A DNA stretch of 64,000 bases from Pseudomonas sp. ERMR1:02 (GTDB taxonomy: Bacteria > Pseudomonadota > Gammaproteobacteria > Pseudomonadales > Pseudomonadaceae). The notes below the pieces were generated by a model. The model saw only the letters and a list, made by a program, of their open reading frames with translations. It searched no databases and was not told where the DNA came from. Shown here piece by piece: positions 55,306 through 64,000 of this stretch. Every line of letters starts with the position of its first letter. The first letter of the stretch is position 1. Location: contig NZ_NKJI01000009.1 of assembly GCF_002277815.1 (NCBI RefSeq), positions 164,503 through 228,502 of the forward strand, read 5' to 3'. Made by a program: the position numbers and the translations under genes.

Positions 55306-56609
55306 CCCAGCGTACCCTTGGCGAGTGGCTCGCCTACCTTGAGCAGTTGCACCCCTCGGCCATCGACATGGGCCTTGAGCGCTCGCAACAGGTAGCGTCC
55401 CGCATGGGACTGGGCAAGCCGGCGCCTCGGGTGATCACGGTCACCGGCACCAACGGCAAGGGCTCCACCTGTGCGTTCGTGGCTTCGTTGCTACGGGCCC
55501 AGGGCCTGAAAGTCGGTGTCTACAATTCCCCGCACCTGCTGCGTTACAACGAGCGAGTGCAGGTCAATGGCGTCGAGGCCACTGACGCCGAGCTGTGCCA
55601 GGCCTTCGCTGCGGTCGAGGCGGCGCGCGGTGACACTTCCCTGACCTATTTCGAGATGGGCACCCTGGCGGCGTTCTGGCTGTTTCAACAGTCCGGGCTC
55701 GACGCTGTAGTGCTGGAAGTCGGTCTGGGCGGGCGTCTGGACACCGTTAACGTGGTGGACGCCGACATGGCGCTGGTCACCAGCATTGGCGTCGATCATG
55801 CTGATTACCTGGGTGATACCCGTGAGTCCGTGGCCTACGAGAAGGCCGGTATCTTCCGCCAGGGCGCACCGGCGCTCTGTGGCGACCTGAATCCTCCGCA
55901 ACCGCTGCTGGATAAAGCGCGCGAGCTCAATTGCCCGTTTTTTCTGCGTGGGCGCGATTTTGACCTTGGTATCACCGATCACAACTGGCAATGGCGCGGT
56001 GTTGACACCCAAGGCCGTGTAGTCGAGTTGCGCGATTTGCCCTTGCTCGATCTGCCGATGGAAAACGCGGCGCTGGCGTTGCAAGCCTATCTGCTGCTCG
56101 GTTTGCCTTGGGTGGATGCGCAGATTATCCAGGCGCTGCATGCGACGCGCGTAGTCGGTCGCCTCGATCGCCGGCAGTTCGACTGGAAGGGCAAGCGTCT
56201 GAATCTGTTGCTGGATGTGGGGCATAACCCGCATGCGGCGGAGTATCTGGCCCGGCGTCTGGACAGTCGTCCACCGGCCGGCAAGCGTCTGGCGGTGTTC
56301 GGGTTGCTGGCAGACAAGGATCTGGATGGTGTTATCGGTGAATTGAGTGCTAGTGTCGAGCATTGGGCCGTTGCACCGCTGGATTCGCCGAGGGCGCGGC
56401 CGGTAGCTCAATTGCACGCAGCGCTGCACAAGCGCGGTGCTTCGGTAACGTCCTATGGCAGCGTGGCCGCTGCCCTGGAAGGGCAGTGCGCACTGGCAAC
56501 GAGCGACGACGAAATTCTGTTGTTCGGATCATTTTATTGTGTCGCCGAGGCCCTGGATTGGCTGGCCCGGCACTCCACGGAGGAAGCGGCAAATGGCGTT
56601 GCTGGATAA
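55302..56609 (+). CDS. folC: Folylpolyglutamate/dihydrofolate synthase
   Basis: A 435-aa Mur-ligase-family enzyme. P-loop [20 protein letters not shown], then [35 protein letters not shown] and [20 protein letters not shown], with [14 protein letters not shown] later. It adds glutamate to dihydropteroate and tetrahydrofolate. The start overlaps the accD stop, and its end overlaps the SPOR gene by 17 bases, so accD-folC-dedD are coupled. Confidence 0.97.
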   Translation: MTQRTLGEWLAYLEQLHPSAIDMGLERSQQVASRMGLGKPAPRVITVTGTNGKGSTCAFVASLLRAQGLKVGVYNSPHLLRYNERVQVNGVEATDAELCQAFAAVEAARGDTSLTYFEMGTLAAFWLFQQSGLDAVVLEVGLGGRLDTVNVVDADMALVTSIGVDHADYLGDTRESVAYEKAGIFRQGAPALCGDLNPPQPLLDKARELNCPFFLRGRDFDLGITDHNWQWRGVDTQGRVVELRDLPLLDLPMENAALALQAYLLLGLPWVDAQIIQALHATRVVGRLDRRQFDWKGKRLNLLLDVGHNPHAAEYLARRLDSRPPAGKRLAVFGLLADKDLDGVIGELSASVEHWAVAPLDSPRARPVAQLHAALHKRGASVTSYGSVAAALEGQCALATSDDEILLFGSFYCVAEALDWLARHSTEEAANGVAG

Positions 56610-57261
56610 AGCCTACAAACAGCGCATGGTCGGCGCCCTGGTTCTGGTGGCGCTGGCGGTGATTTTCCTGCCGATGCTGTTTTCCCGTCAGGATGATCTG
56701 CGCCAGGTAACGGTCGAAGCCCCGTCTGCGCCGCAAGCACCTTCGGTACCGCAAGTTCAGGTTGAGCCGGTGGTGGTGCCTGAGCCGCAAGCCTTGCCTC
56801 AGGAACCGGTGCCGAGCGACGACGATCTTGCACAGGACGAGCCCGCAGCGCCGATCGCTCCGGCCGCGCCCGCTGCACCGGCGCCAGCTGCCAAACCGGT
56901 CAAACCGTCGCCAGCTCCGGTTCCGGCACTGGCCGCTAAACCTGCAACAGCGCCTTCCCAGCCCATCACGGCTGCCCCGGGCAAGCCAGACACCACCCAA
57001 AGCCGTGTCGACGCCAATGGTCTGTCGATCAGTTGGTCGGTGCAACTGGCCAGCCTGTCAAACCGTGAAAGCGCGGAAAAACTGCAGAAAACCCTGCGCA
57101 GCCAGGGTTATAACGCCTATATCCGCTCTGCCGACGGCAAGAACCGGGTGTTTGTCGGGCCGCTGATCGAGCGCGCCGAGGCCGATCGTCTGCGTGACTT
57201 GTTGAACCGTCAGCAGAACCTCAAGGGATTTGTGGTGCGCTTTCAGCCAGAGCGCGGCTAA
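56593..57261 (+). CDS. dedD: SPOR-domain protein (DedD-like)
   Basis: A 222-aa protein from ATG 56593. A cytoplasmic tip ([13 protein letters not shown]), one membrane helix (ALVLVALAVIFLPMLF), a long Pro/Ala-rich periplasmic linker (about 35-140), then a C-terminal SPOR domain (WSVQLASLSNRESAEKLQKT, YIRSADGKNRVFVGP). SPOR domains bind denuded septal glycan, and DedD helps cell division. Its position between folC and cvpA matches E. coli dedD. Confidence 0.9.
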   Translation: MALLDKAYKQRMVGALVLVALAVIFLPMLFSRQDDLRQVTVEAPSAPQAPSVPQVQVEPVVVPEPQALPQEPVPSDDDLAQDEPAAPIAPAAPAAPAPAAKPVKPSPAPVPALAAKPATAPSQPITAAPGKPDTTQSRVDANGLSISWSVQLASLSNRESAEKLQKTLRSQGYNAYIRSADGKNRVFVGPLIERAEADRLRDLLNRQQNLKGFVVRFQPERG

Positions 57262-57323
57262 ATCTATCGCCCTGATTTGAAATGCACTGACAATCGCAGC
57301 TTACCGACAAGCATGGGCTCTGC

Positions 57324-57360
57324 TAAAATGCGCCGCCTTATCCGTCTGTAGGCTGCACTG
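57324..57360 (+). promoter_or_regulatory. Candidate promoter of cvpA-purF
   Basis: TAAAAT (57324-57329) lies 17 bases after a weak TTACCG -35, about 30 bases before the GTG start of cvpA. No confident PurR-type operator seen. Confidence 0.35.
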
Positions 57361-57920
57361 TGCCATTAACCTGGGTTGACTGGGCGATCGTTGCAATCGT
57401 CGCCATCTCCGCATTGATCAGTCTGAGCCGCGGCTTCGTCAAAGAAGCTCTGTCGCTGGTGACCTGGATCATCGCAGGAGTCGTTGCCTGGATGTTTGGT
57501 GGCTCATTGTCCGAGTACCTCGGCGGATATATCCAGACACCTTCGGCTCGCGTGATCGCGGGCTGTGCCATCATGTTTGTCGCCACCCTGGTGGTAGGCG
57601 CAATGATCAATTATCTGATCGGCGAGTTGGTACGCGTCACCGGGCTTTCCGGGACCGATCGATTCCTCGGCATGGCCTTCGGCGCCGCGCGTGGCGGGTT
57701 GCTGGTGGTTGTGGCGGTCGGGCTGTTGAGCCTGGGGCCGGTACAGCACGACGAGTGGTGGCAACAGTCACAGCTCGTGCCAAAATTTCTATTGGTTGCA
57801 GACTGGTCCAAAAACCTGATTCTCGGGTGGAGCAGTCAGTGGCTTGCCAGCGGAATCAGCGTACCCGCTGATATACCGTTCAAGGAGCACCTCTTGCCGA
57901 TGGCCAAAACGCCTCAGTGA
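57360..57920 (+). CDS. cvpA: CvpA-family inner-membrane protein
   Basis: A 186-aa protein, GTG start. Four membrane helices: VDWAIVAIVAISALISLSRG, TWIIAGVVAWMFGGSLSEYL, VIAGCAIMFVATLVVGAMIN and FGAARGGLLVVVAVGLLSLG. The conserved GFVKEALSLVTWI loop and GTDRFLGMAFG are present. CvpA is needed for envelope homeostasis, classically colicin V production. It lies before purF, 41 bases apart, a conserved pairing. Confidence 0.95.
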   Translation: MPLTWVDWAIVAIVAISALISLSRGFVKEALSLVTWIIAGVVAWMFGGSLSEYLGGYIQTPSARVIAGCAIMFVATLVVGAMINYLIGELVRVTGLSGTDRFLGMAFGAARGGLLVVVAVGLLSLGPVQHDEWWQQSQLVPKFLLVADWSKNLILGWSSQWLASGISVPADIPFKEHLLPMAKTPQ

Positions 57921-57961
57921 GTAGTGTTCAGTTCAGATCCATTAAGTAGGGGTTGCGTCGC

Positions 57962-59465
<1,504 letters not shown>

Positions 59466-59466
<1 letters not shown>

Positions 59467-59538
59467 TAGGAGTGAGGCTTGCCCGCGACGCTTTTGGCGG
59501 TTCCAAAGATGCCTTCGCGGGCAAGCCACGCTCCTACA
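59466..59538. repeat. REP inverted pair
   Basis: GTAGGAGTGAGGCTTGCCCGCGA and TTCGCGGGCAAGCCACGCTCCTACA between purF and metZ. Confidence 0.88.
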
Positions 59539-59582
59539 AGGCCGGTTTTGTATCTACTATCGAACAAGCAAGGAGTGACAGC

Positions 59583-60794
59583 ATGAGTCAGGATTGGGAT
59601 GCCGGTCGGTTGGACAGCGACCTCGAAGGCGTAGCGTTCGATACCCTGGCCGTACGTGCCGGTCAGCACCGTACGCCGGAAGGCGAACACGGTGATCCGA
59701 TGTTCTTCACTTCCAGCTATGTGTTTCGCACCGCCGCCGACGCGGCCGCGCGTTTTGCCGGGGAAGTACCGGGCAACGTTTATTCGCGCTACACCAACCC
59801 GACCGTGCGTGCTTTCGAAGAGCGCATTGCCGCGCTGGAAGGCGCCGAGCAAGCCGTGGCAACCGCCACCGGCATGGCCGCGATCATGGCGGTGGTGATG
59901 AGTCTGTGCAGTGCCGGCGATCACGTGCTGGTGTCGCGCAGCGTGTTCGGCTCGACCATCAGCCTCTTCGAGAAGTACTTCAAGCGTTTTGGCGTCGAAG
60001 TCGACTACGTGCCCCTGGCGGATTTGTCCGGCTGGGATGCGGCGATCAAGGCCAACACTAAATTGCTGTTCGTCGAATCGCCGTCCAACCCGCTGGCCGA
60101 GTTGGTGGATATAGCCGAACTGTCGAAAATCGCTCACGCCAAAGGCGCAATGCTGGTGGTCGACAACTGCTTCTGCACCCCGGCCTTGCAGCAGCCGCTG
60201 AAAATGGGCGCGGACATTGTCGTGCATTCGGCTACCAAGTTCATCGACGGCCAAGGTCGTTGTATGGGGGGGGTCGTGGCCGGTCGCAGCGAGCAAATGA
60301 AAGAAGTGGTGGGTTTCCTGCGTACCGCCGGGCCGACCCTGAGTCCGTTCAACGCCTGGATCTTCCTCAAGGGCCTGGAAACCCTGAACCTGCGGATGAA
60401 GGCGCATTGCGCCAACGCCCAAGAGTTAGCCGAGTGGCTGGAGCAGCAGGACGGTATCGAGAAAGTCCATTACGCGGGCCTCAAGAGCCATCCGCAGCAC
60501 GAGTTGGCCCAGCGCCAGCAAAAGGGTTTCGGTGCCGTGGTGAGTTTCGAGGTCAAGGGCGGCAAAGAGGGCGCCTGGCGCTTTATCGATGCAACCCGCC
60601 TGATTTCGATCACCGCCAACCTGGGCGACAGCAAGACCACCATCACACATCCGAGCACCACCTCCCACGGCCGTCTCGCGCCGCAAGAGCGTGAAGCCGC
60701 GGGCATTCGTGACAGCCTGATCCGCATCGCGGTCGGTCTGGAAGACGTGGCAGACCTGCAAGCCGATCTGGCGCGCGGGTTGGCTGCCTTGTGA
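59583..60794 (+). CDS. metZ: O-succinylhomoserine sulfhydrylase
   Basis: A 403-aa PLP enzyme of the Cys/Met-metabolism family from ATG 59583 (AAGGAG upstream). Motifs: [60 protein letters not shown] and [20 protein letters not shown] with the PLP-lysine. [20 protein letters not shown] is typical of MetZ. It makes homocysteine from O-succinylhomoserine and sulfide, the Pseudomonas route to methionine. A later gene begins by overlapping its stop. Confidence 0.95.
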   Translation: MSQDWDAGRLDSDLEGVAFDTLAVRAGQHRTPEGEHGDPMFFTSSYVFRTAADAAARFAGEVPGNVYSRYTNPTVRAFEERIAALEGAEQAVATATGMAAIMAVVMSLCSAGDHVLVSRSVFGSTISLFEKYFKRFGVEVDYVPLADLSGWDAAIKANTKLLFVESPSNPLAELVDIAELSKIAHAKGAMLVVDNCFCTPALQQPLKMGADIVVHSATKFIDGQGRCMGGVVAGRSEQMKEVVGFLRTAGPTLSPFNAWIFLKGLETLNLRMKAHCANAQELAEWLEQQDGIEKVHYAGLKSHPQHELAQRQQKGFGAVVSFEVKGGKEGAWRFIDATRLISITANLGDSKTTITHPSTTSHGRLAPQEREAAGIRDSLIRIAVGLEDVADLQADLARGLAAL

Positions 60795-61563
60795 TCGAGT
60801 TGTCCACGCCAATCGGCTCCAATGGCCGTGTAGCGCTGGTGACCGGCGCTGCACGGGGCATCGGGCTGGGTATCGCGGCCTGGCTGATCAGTGAAGGCTG
60901 GCAGGTTGTGCTGACGGATCTGGATCGTTTGCGCGGATCGAAAGTGGCGAAGGTACTTGGCGAAAATGCCTGGTTCATCGCCATGGACGTCGCGAACGAG
61001 GGGCAGGTGGCGTTGGGTGTTGCCGAGTGCTGGGGCAGTTCGGGCGCCTGGATGCGTTGGTGTGCAATGCGGCAGTGGCTGATCCACACAACATCACTCT
61101 GGAAAGTCTCGATCTGAACTACTGGAATCGAGTGCTGGCGGTGAATCTCAGTGGTCCGATGCTGTTGGCCAAACACTGTGCGCCGTACCTGCGGGCTCAT
61201 AGCGGGGCGATCGTCAATCTGGCCTCGACCCGCGCCGGGCAGTCGGAACCCGATACCGAGGCATATGCGGCAAGCAAGGGCGGCCTGTTGGCCCTGACGC
61301 ACGCGTTGGCCATCAGTCTGGGTCCGGAGATTCGCGTCAATGCGGTCAGCCCTGGCTGGATCGATACGCGCGACCCGTCTGTGCGCCGTGCCGAACCGCT
61401 GACCGATACTGATCACGCGCAGCATCCGGCGGGCAGGGTAGGGACGGTCGAGGACGTGGCGGCGATGGTGGCCTGGCTGCTGTCGAAGAACGCCGGTTTC
61501 GTTACGGGGCAGGAGTTTGTGGTGGATGGCGGCATGACCAAGAAGATGATTTATAGCGAGTAG
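60791..61563 (+). pseudogene. SDR-family oxidoreductase, one frameshift (probably a sequence error)
   Basis: Classical short-chain dehydrogenase. GTG 60791 overlaps the metZ TGA. First frame: NAD(P) motif [18 protein letters not shown] and [15 protein letters not shown]. One G is missing at 61027 (GAGTGCTGG for GAGGTGCTGG); adding it gives [20 protein letters not shown]. The second frame then gives [16 protein letters not shown], the catalytic Y/K pair in [14 protein letters not shown], and [11 protein letters not shown]. Total 773 bases, one short of 258 codons. Substrate unknown; operon-linked to metZ. Confidence 0.85.
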
Positions 61564-61605
61564 ATTGAGCCGCAATCCAGGCATTGACGTTGAATGTGCC
61601 GCCGT

Positions 61606-61674
61606 CTTCGCGAGCAGGCTCGCTCCCACATTAGAAACGCGATCCACTGTGGGGGCGAGCCTGCTCGCGAAAGC
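61606..61674. repeat. REP inverted pair
   Basis: TTCGCGAGCAGGCTCGCTCCCACA and TGTGGGGGCGAGCCTGCTCGCGAA, the CCCAC-tailed REP variant. Confidence 0.88.
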
Positions 61675-61745
61675 TGTCTGACTGCTGTCGATGTTGTACC
61701 GATTGAAAGAATTTCGTCTTTTTCAGAAAAACTTCAATCCTGCTA

Positions 61746-61774
61746 TTGACTTAGGTTCGCCACCTGCGTAAATT
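61746..61774 (+). promoter_or_regulatory. Promoter of the Val/Asp tRNA operon
   Basis: TTGACT (61746-61751), 17 bases, TAAATT (61769-61774), then GC-rich sequence before the first tRNA. Confidence 0.7.
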
Positions 61775-61796
61775 TCGCGGCCTCGGAGATGCAAAC

Positions 61797-61872
61797 GGGT
61801 GATTAGCTCAGCTGGGAGAGCGTCTGCCTTACAAGCAGAATGTCGGCGGTTCGATCCCGTCATCACCCACCA
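61797..61872 (+). tRNA. tRNA-Val (TAC)
   Basis: 76 bases, acceptor GGGTGAT/ATCACCC, anticodon TAC in TGCCTTACAAGCA, encoded CCA. Confidence 0.97.
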
Positions 61873-61925
61873 CTCCCGAGAGTCTTGCGAAAGCAAGATG
61901 GAAGCTGAAATGCCTCCACCGACGC

Positions 61926-62002
61926 GCAGCGGTAGTTCAGTCGGTTAGAATACCGGCCTGTCACGCCGGGGGTCGCGGGTTCGAGTCCCGTCCGCTGCGC
62001 CA
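61926..62002 (+). tRNA. tRNA-Asp (GTC), copy 1
   Basis: 77 bases, acceptor GCAGCGG/CCGCTGC, anticodon GTC in GCCTGTCACGC, encoded CCA. Confidence 0.97.
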
Positions 62003-62110
62003 TATTTTACGAATCGGATTCATTCGGTTCGCGATTGACTGATTTAGTGACTGAAAAGTACCGAAGCTTTCAATCAAACGAGTTAATTGAGCGTCAGCTC
62101 AAAGCGATAC

Positions 62111-62187
62111 GCAGCGGTAGTTCAGTCGGTTAGAATACCGGCCTGTCACGCCGGGGGTCGCGGGTTCGAGTCCCGTCCGCTGCGCCA
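62111..62187 (+). tRNA. tRNA-Asp (GTC), copy 2
   Basis: Identical to copy 1, but the spacers before the two copies differ, so it is an older duplication than the Ala/Glu one. Confidence 0.97.
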
Positions 62188-62262
62188 TATCTGCCTCAAG
62201 GCCCACTGAACGCCTTGGAGCTACGAAGAAAGCCAGTATTGGTTACTTCGAGTCGATAGCAA

Positions 62263-62291
62263 AGACCCTGGTCGAAAGACCGGGGTTTTTT
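62263..62291 (+). terminator. Terminator of the tRNA operon
   Basis: ACCCTGGTC-GAAA-GACCGGGGT with a GNRA-type loop and a T-run. Confidence 0.88.
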
Positions 62292-62712
62292 GTGTCTGAA
62301 ATTTGGCTTTTTCTCCTCTTGCACTGACAGTCTGCTCTTTCTGGGCATTTGCTTCGTAAAGCGCTTTGGAAAACCACATGGTTGCGACTGTGGGAGTTCG
62401 GCTGCCCTCTGATCTATCTTCAAAATAAAAGACATCAAGACAGTTGCTCCCACCCTGGATCTGCGTCGAACACAATTTTGTGGCCGATTGAAATCAGATG
62501 TGAGGCCGAGGTCGTAAGAATTTTGATTCTTTGGTCAGTTTTTTTCTAACTGGTTGTTTGCCGCAAGCGCATAAGTCTATAAACTTAACCTTTCGGTCAG
62601 CTTTGCACTGTCATTTCAGCCCTTTGCAACGTCAAGAAGGGCTTCTGCAAGACTCGAGATTTCCAGTACATAACCAGAAGGGCGGACCCCATAACCGCCC
62701 AGAGGATGATCC
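62292..62712. other. Gene-free stretch before the hydroxylase gene
   Basis: About 420 AT-rich bases without a credible gene. A candidate promoter for the next gene is TTGTTT (62554-62559), 18 bases, TATAAA (62578-62583). A GGCGG/CCGCC hairpin lies just before the ribosome-binding site AGAGGATG. Confidence 0.5.
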
Positions 62713-64000
62713 ATGTCCAACCGTGAAATATCCCGGCGCTCGTTCCTACAGGGCGGGCTGGTGGCGGGTGTGAGCGTGACGCTTATACCGCTGAGCAGTC
62801 AGGCGCTGGCGGCCTTGATGGAAAACAGCGTGACCGTGCCGTCCGAGCAATGGCTCGGCAACAACGGCAAGGCGCGCGCCCGTAACGATGCCTTGTCCAA
62901 AGTCTGCGGCAGCAAGGTCTTTGCGCGCGACATCCGCGCCAAGGACATGCCGGGCTGGCCGCAGCAACAAGGCCACGCCATGCTGCTGAAAACCATCAAG
63001 GCTGACCGTATCTACGACGGTTACGATCTGTCGTGGCTGGGCGCCGAGTTGCAGCCTGACCGCATCGTCACGCCGAAGACCTGGTCAAGGACGGTATCGT
63101 CTTTCCGGAAGAACATGCCCTGATCCGCTGCTGCCAGCCGGCAAAGTACGATGTTCATCGGTCATCCGGTGGCGATCCTGATCTGGAACGACTTCGAGCG
63201 CTTCCGCCAGGCCAAGGCCAAACTCAAGTTCAATGACAAAGCAATCCGCTATGGCGATATAGCGCCGTTCTACGAAGGCGATCCCTACGGCAGCTTCCGC
63301 TACGTGCGTGTGGGTGGCGCGACCTCGGCGGACGAAGACGAATTCGCCAGTCTCAAGGATTCGATCCTGTTCCCGATGCTGCGCAACCGCCGTCCGGTGT
63401 GGAATCCCAACCGAACCTGCATGGCAACCTGACCGAGCGCGGTCTGTTCTACGCCGAGCGCATGAAGCAGCAGATCGATACGCCGCCGGACAACTGGCTG
63501 GTGTTCGATGAGCGCTACAAGACGCCGTCGATCGAACCGGCAGCGATGGAACCGGACAACGGCAACGGCTGGTACGACCCGGCGACCAAGACCCTGCATT
63601 TTGTTGTCGCCACTCAGTGCCCACTGGAAACCGCGACCGAGACCGCGAAGATGATCGCGCCGTCGCGTTTCGGCCTGGCCAACCTGAACATGCACCCGGG
63701 CTACACCGTCGGCTACGGCTCTAAAGACCACAACATTTTCGTCTACTACGCAGCGCTGGCGGCGTTGTACGGCGCCGGTGTGCCGGTGCGTCTGGCCAAC
63801 GATCGCTACGAGCAGTTCCAGAGCGGGATAAAGCGTCACCCGTTCGATATCCGCTATCAGCTGGCGGTGGACAAGACCGACCACAGCTTCAAGATTTTCC
63901 GCGCCGAGATGAGCGTCGACGGCGGCGGACGAATCAACTACAGCCCTTCGGTGGCGGCGGTTGGCGCCACGGCGGCGCAGTCGATCTACTACATGCCGCA
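62713..64000 (+). pseudogene. Tat-exported xanthine-dehydrogenase-family molybdopterin subunit, four frameshifts, partial
   Basis: Signal peptide NREISRRSFLQGGLVAGVSV (twin arginine) and then the aldehyde-oxidase/xanthine-dehydrogenase large-subunit fold: DALSKVCGSKVFARDIRAKD, MFIGHPVAILIWNDF, LAVDKTDHSFKIFRAEMSVD, with VDGGGRINYSPSVAAVGATA at the edge. Four one-base C losses (near 63070, 63124, 63149 and 63408) break the frame; each is repaired by adding one C (for example AATCCCAACCG to AATCCCCAACCG). The first three together restore the original frame at 63151. Substrate unknown; the small 2Fe-2S subunit partner is not in view. The clean repair points to sequence errors. Confidence 0.8.

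Overview
The window is chromosomal DNA of a Pseudomonas of the fluorescens group. Three things point there: the gene order leuC-leuD-(methyltransferase)-leuB-asd-(asd-like)-fimV-truA-trpF-accD-folC-dedD-cvpA-purF-metZ; many GTAGGAGC(N)nGCTTGC(T/C)CGCGA-type REP elements, mostly as inverted pairs; and GC-rich codon use. No replication origin, rRNA operon, CRISPR array or integrase was seen.

Layout. 1-8.4 kb is accessory or degraded DNA around dusA. It holds the end of an OmpR-like regulator, a wrecked uppP copy, dusA, a toxin/antitoxin-like gene pair behind a perfect palindrome, and a 2.3 kb gene for a phage-tailspike-like protein with a Tat signal plus an 84-aa partner. It also holds an IS66 tnpB stump and two copies (one dead, one intact) of a small P-loop kinase-like gene flanking the tailspike segment. 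8.5-13.3 kb carries a convergent two-component pair, a C4-like antisense RNA leader in front of a small gene, a small lipoprotein gene, pheC and a copA fragment. 13.3-27 kb carries two divergent L,D-transpeptidase genes, a diguanylate cyclase, a DUF1254 protein with its DUF1214 half mostly gone, xthA, an arylamine N-acetyltransferase, a purine permease, tRNA-Asn, a REP-associated tyrosine transposase amid REPs and an aromatic aminotransferase. 27-42 kb is largely core: uvrB, an EmrAB-like efflux pair, gltX, two tandem tRNA-Ala/tRNA-Glu cassettes, a TetR/hydrolase/thioesterase group, dusC, an ibpA-like gene with a sigma-32 promoter and ROSE thermometer, and a PAS-GGDEF-EAL protein. 42-61.6 kb is the leucine, aspartate-family, FimV, tryptophan, fatty-acid, folate, purine and methionine block. 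61.8-64 kb has tRNA-Val and two tRNA-Asp genes and a Tat-exported molybdenum hydroxylase subunit that runs off the window.

The strongest cross-cutting observation concerns sequence quality. At least ten gene interruptions are each explained by loss of a single base, mostly in a run of two to five identical bases. They include housekeeping genes that should not be dead (truA, purF) and four hits in the last gene. This pattern fits uncorrected indel errors in the assembly better than real decay. By contrast uppP, copA, the IS66 stump, the second P-loop copy and the DUF1214 deletion show large losses and look like real decay.

The most interesting biology is the Tat-signal tailspike-like protein, which looks like a phage depolymerase recruited for export by the cell, and the C4-like RNA whose two proposed target boxes lie just downstream in the same transcript.
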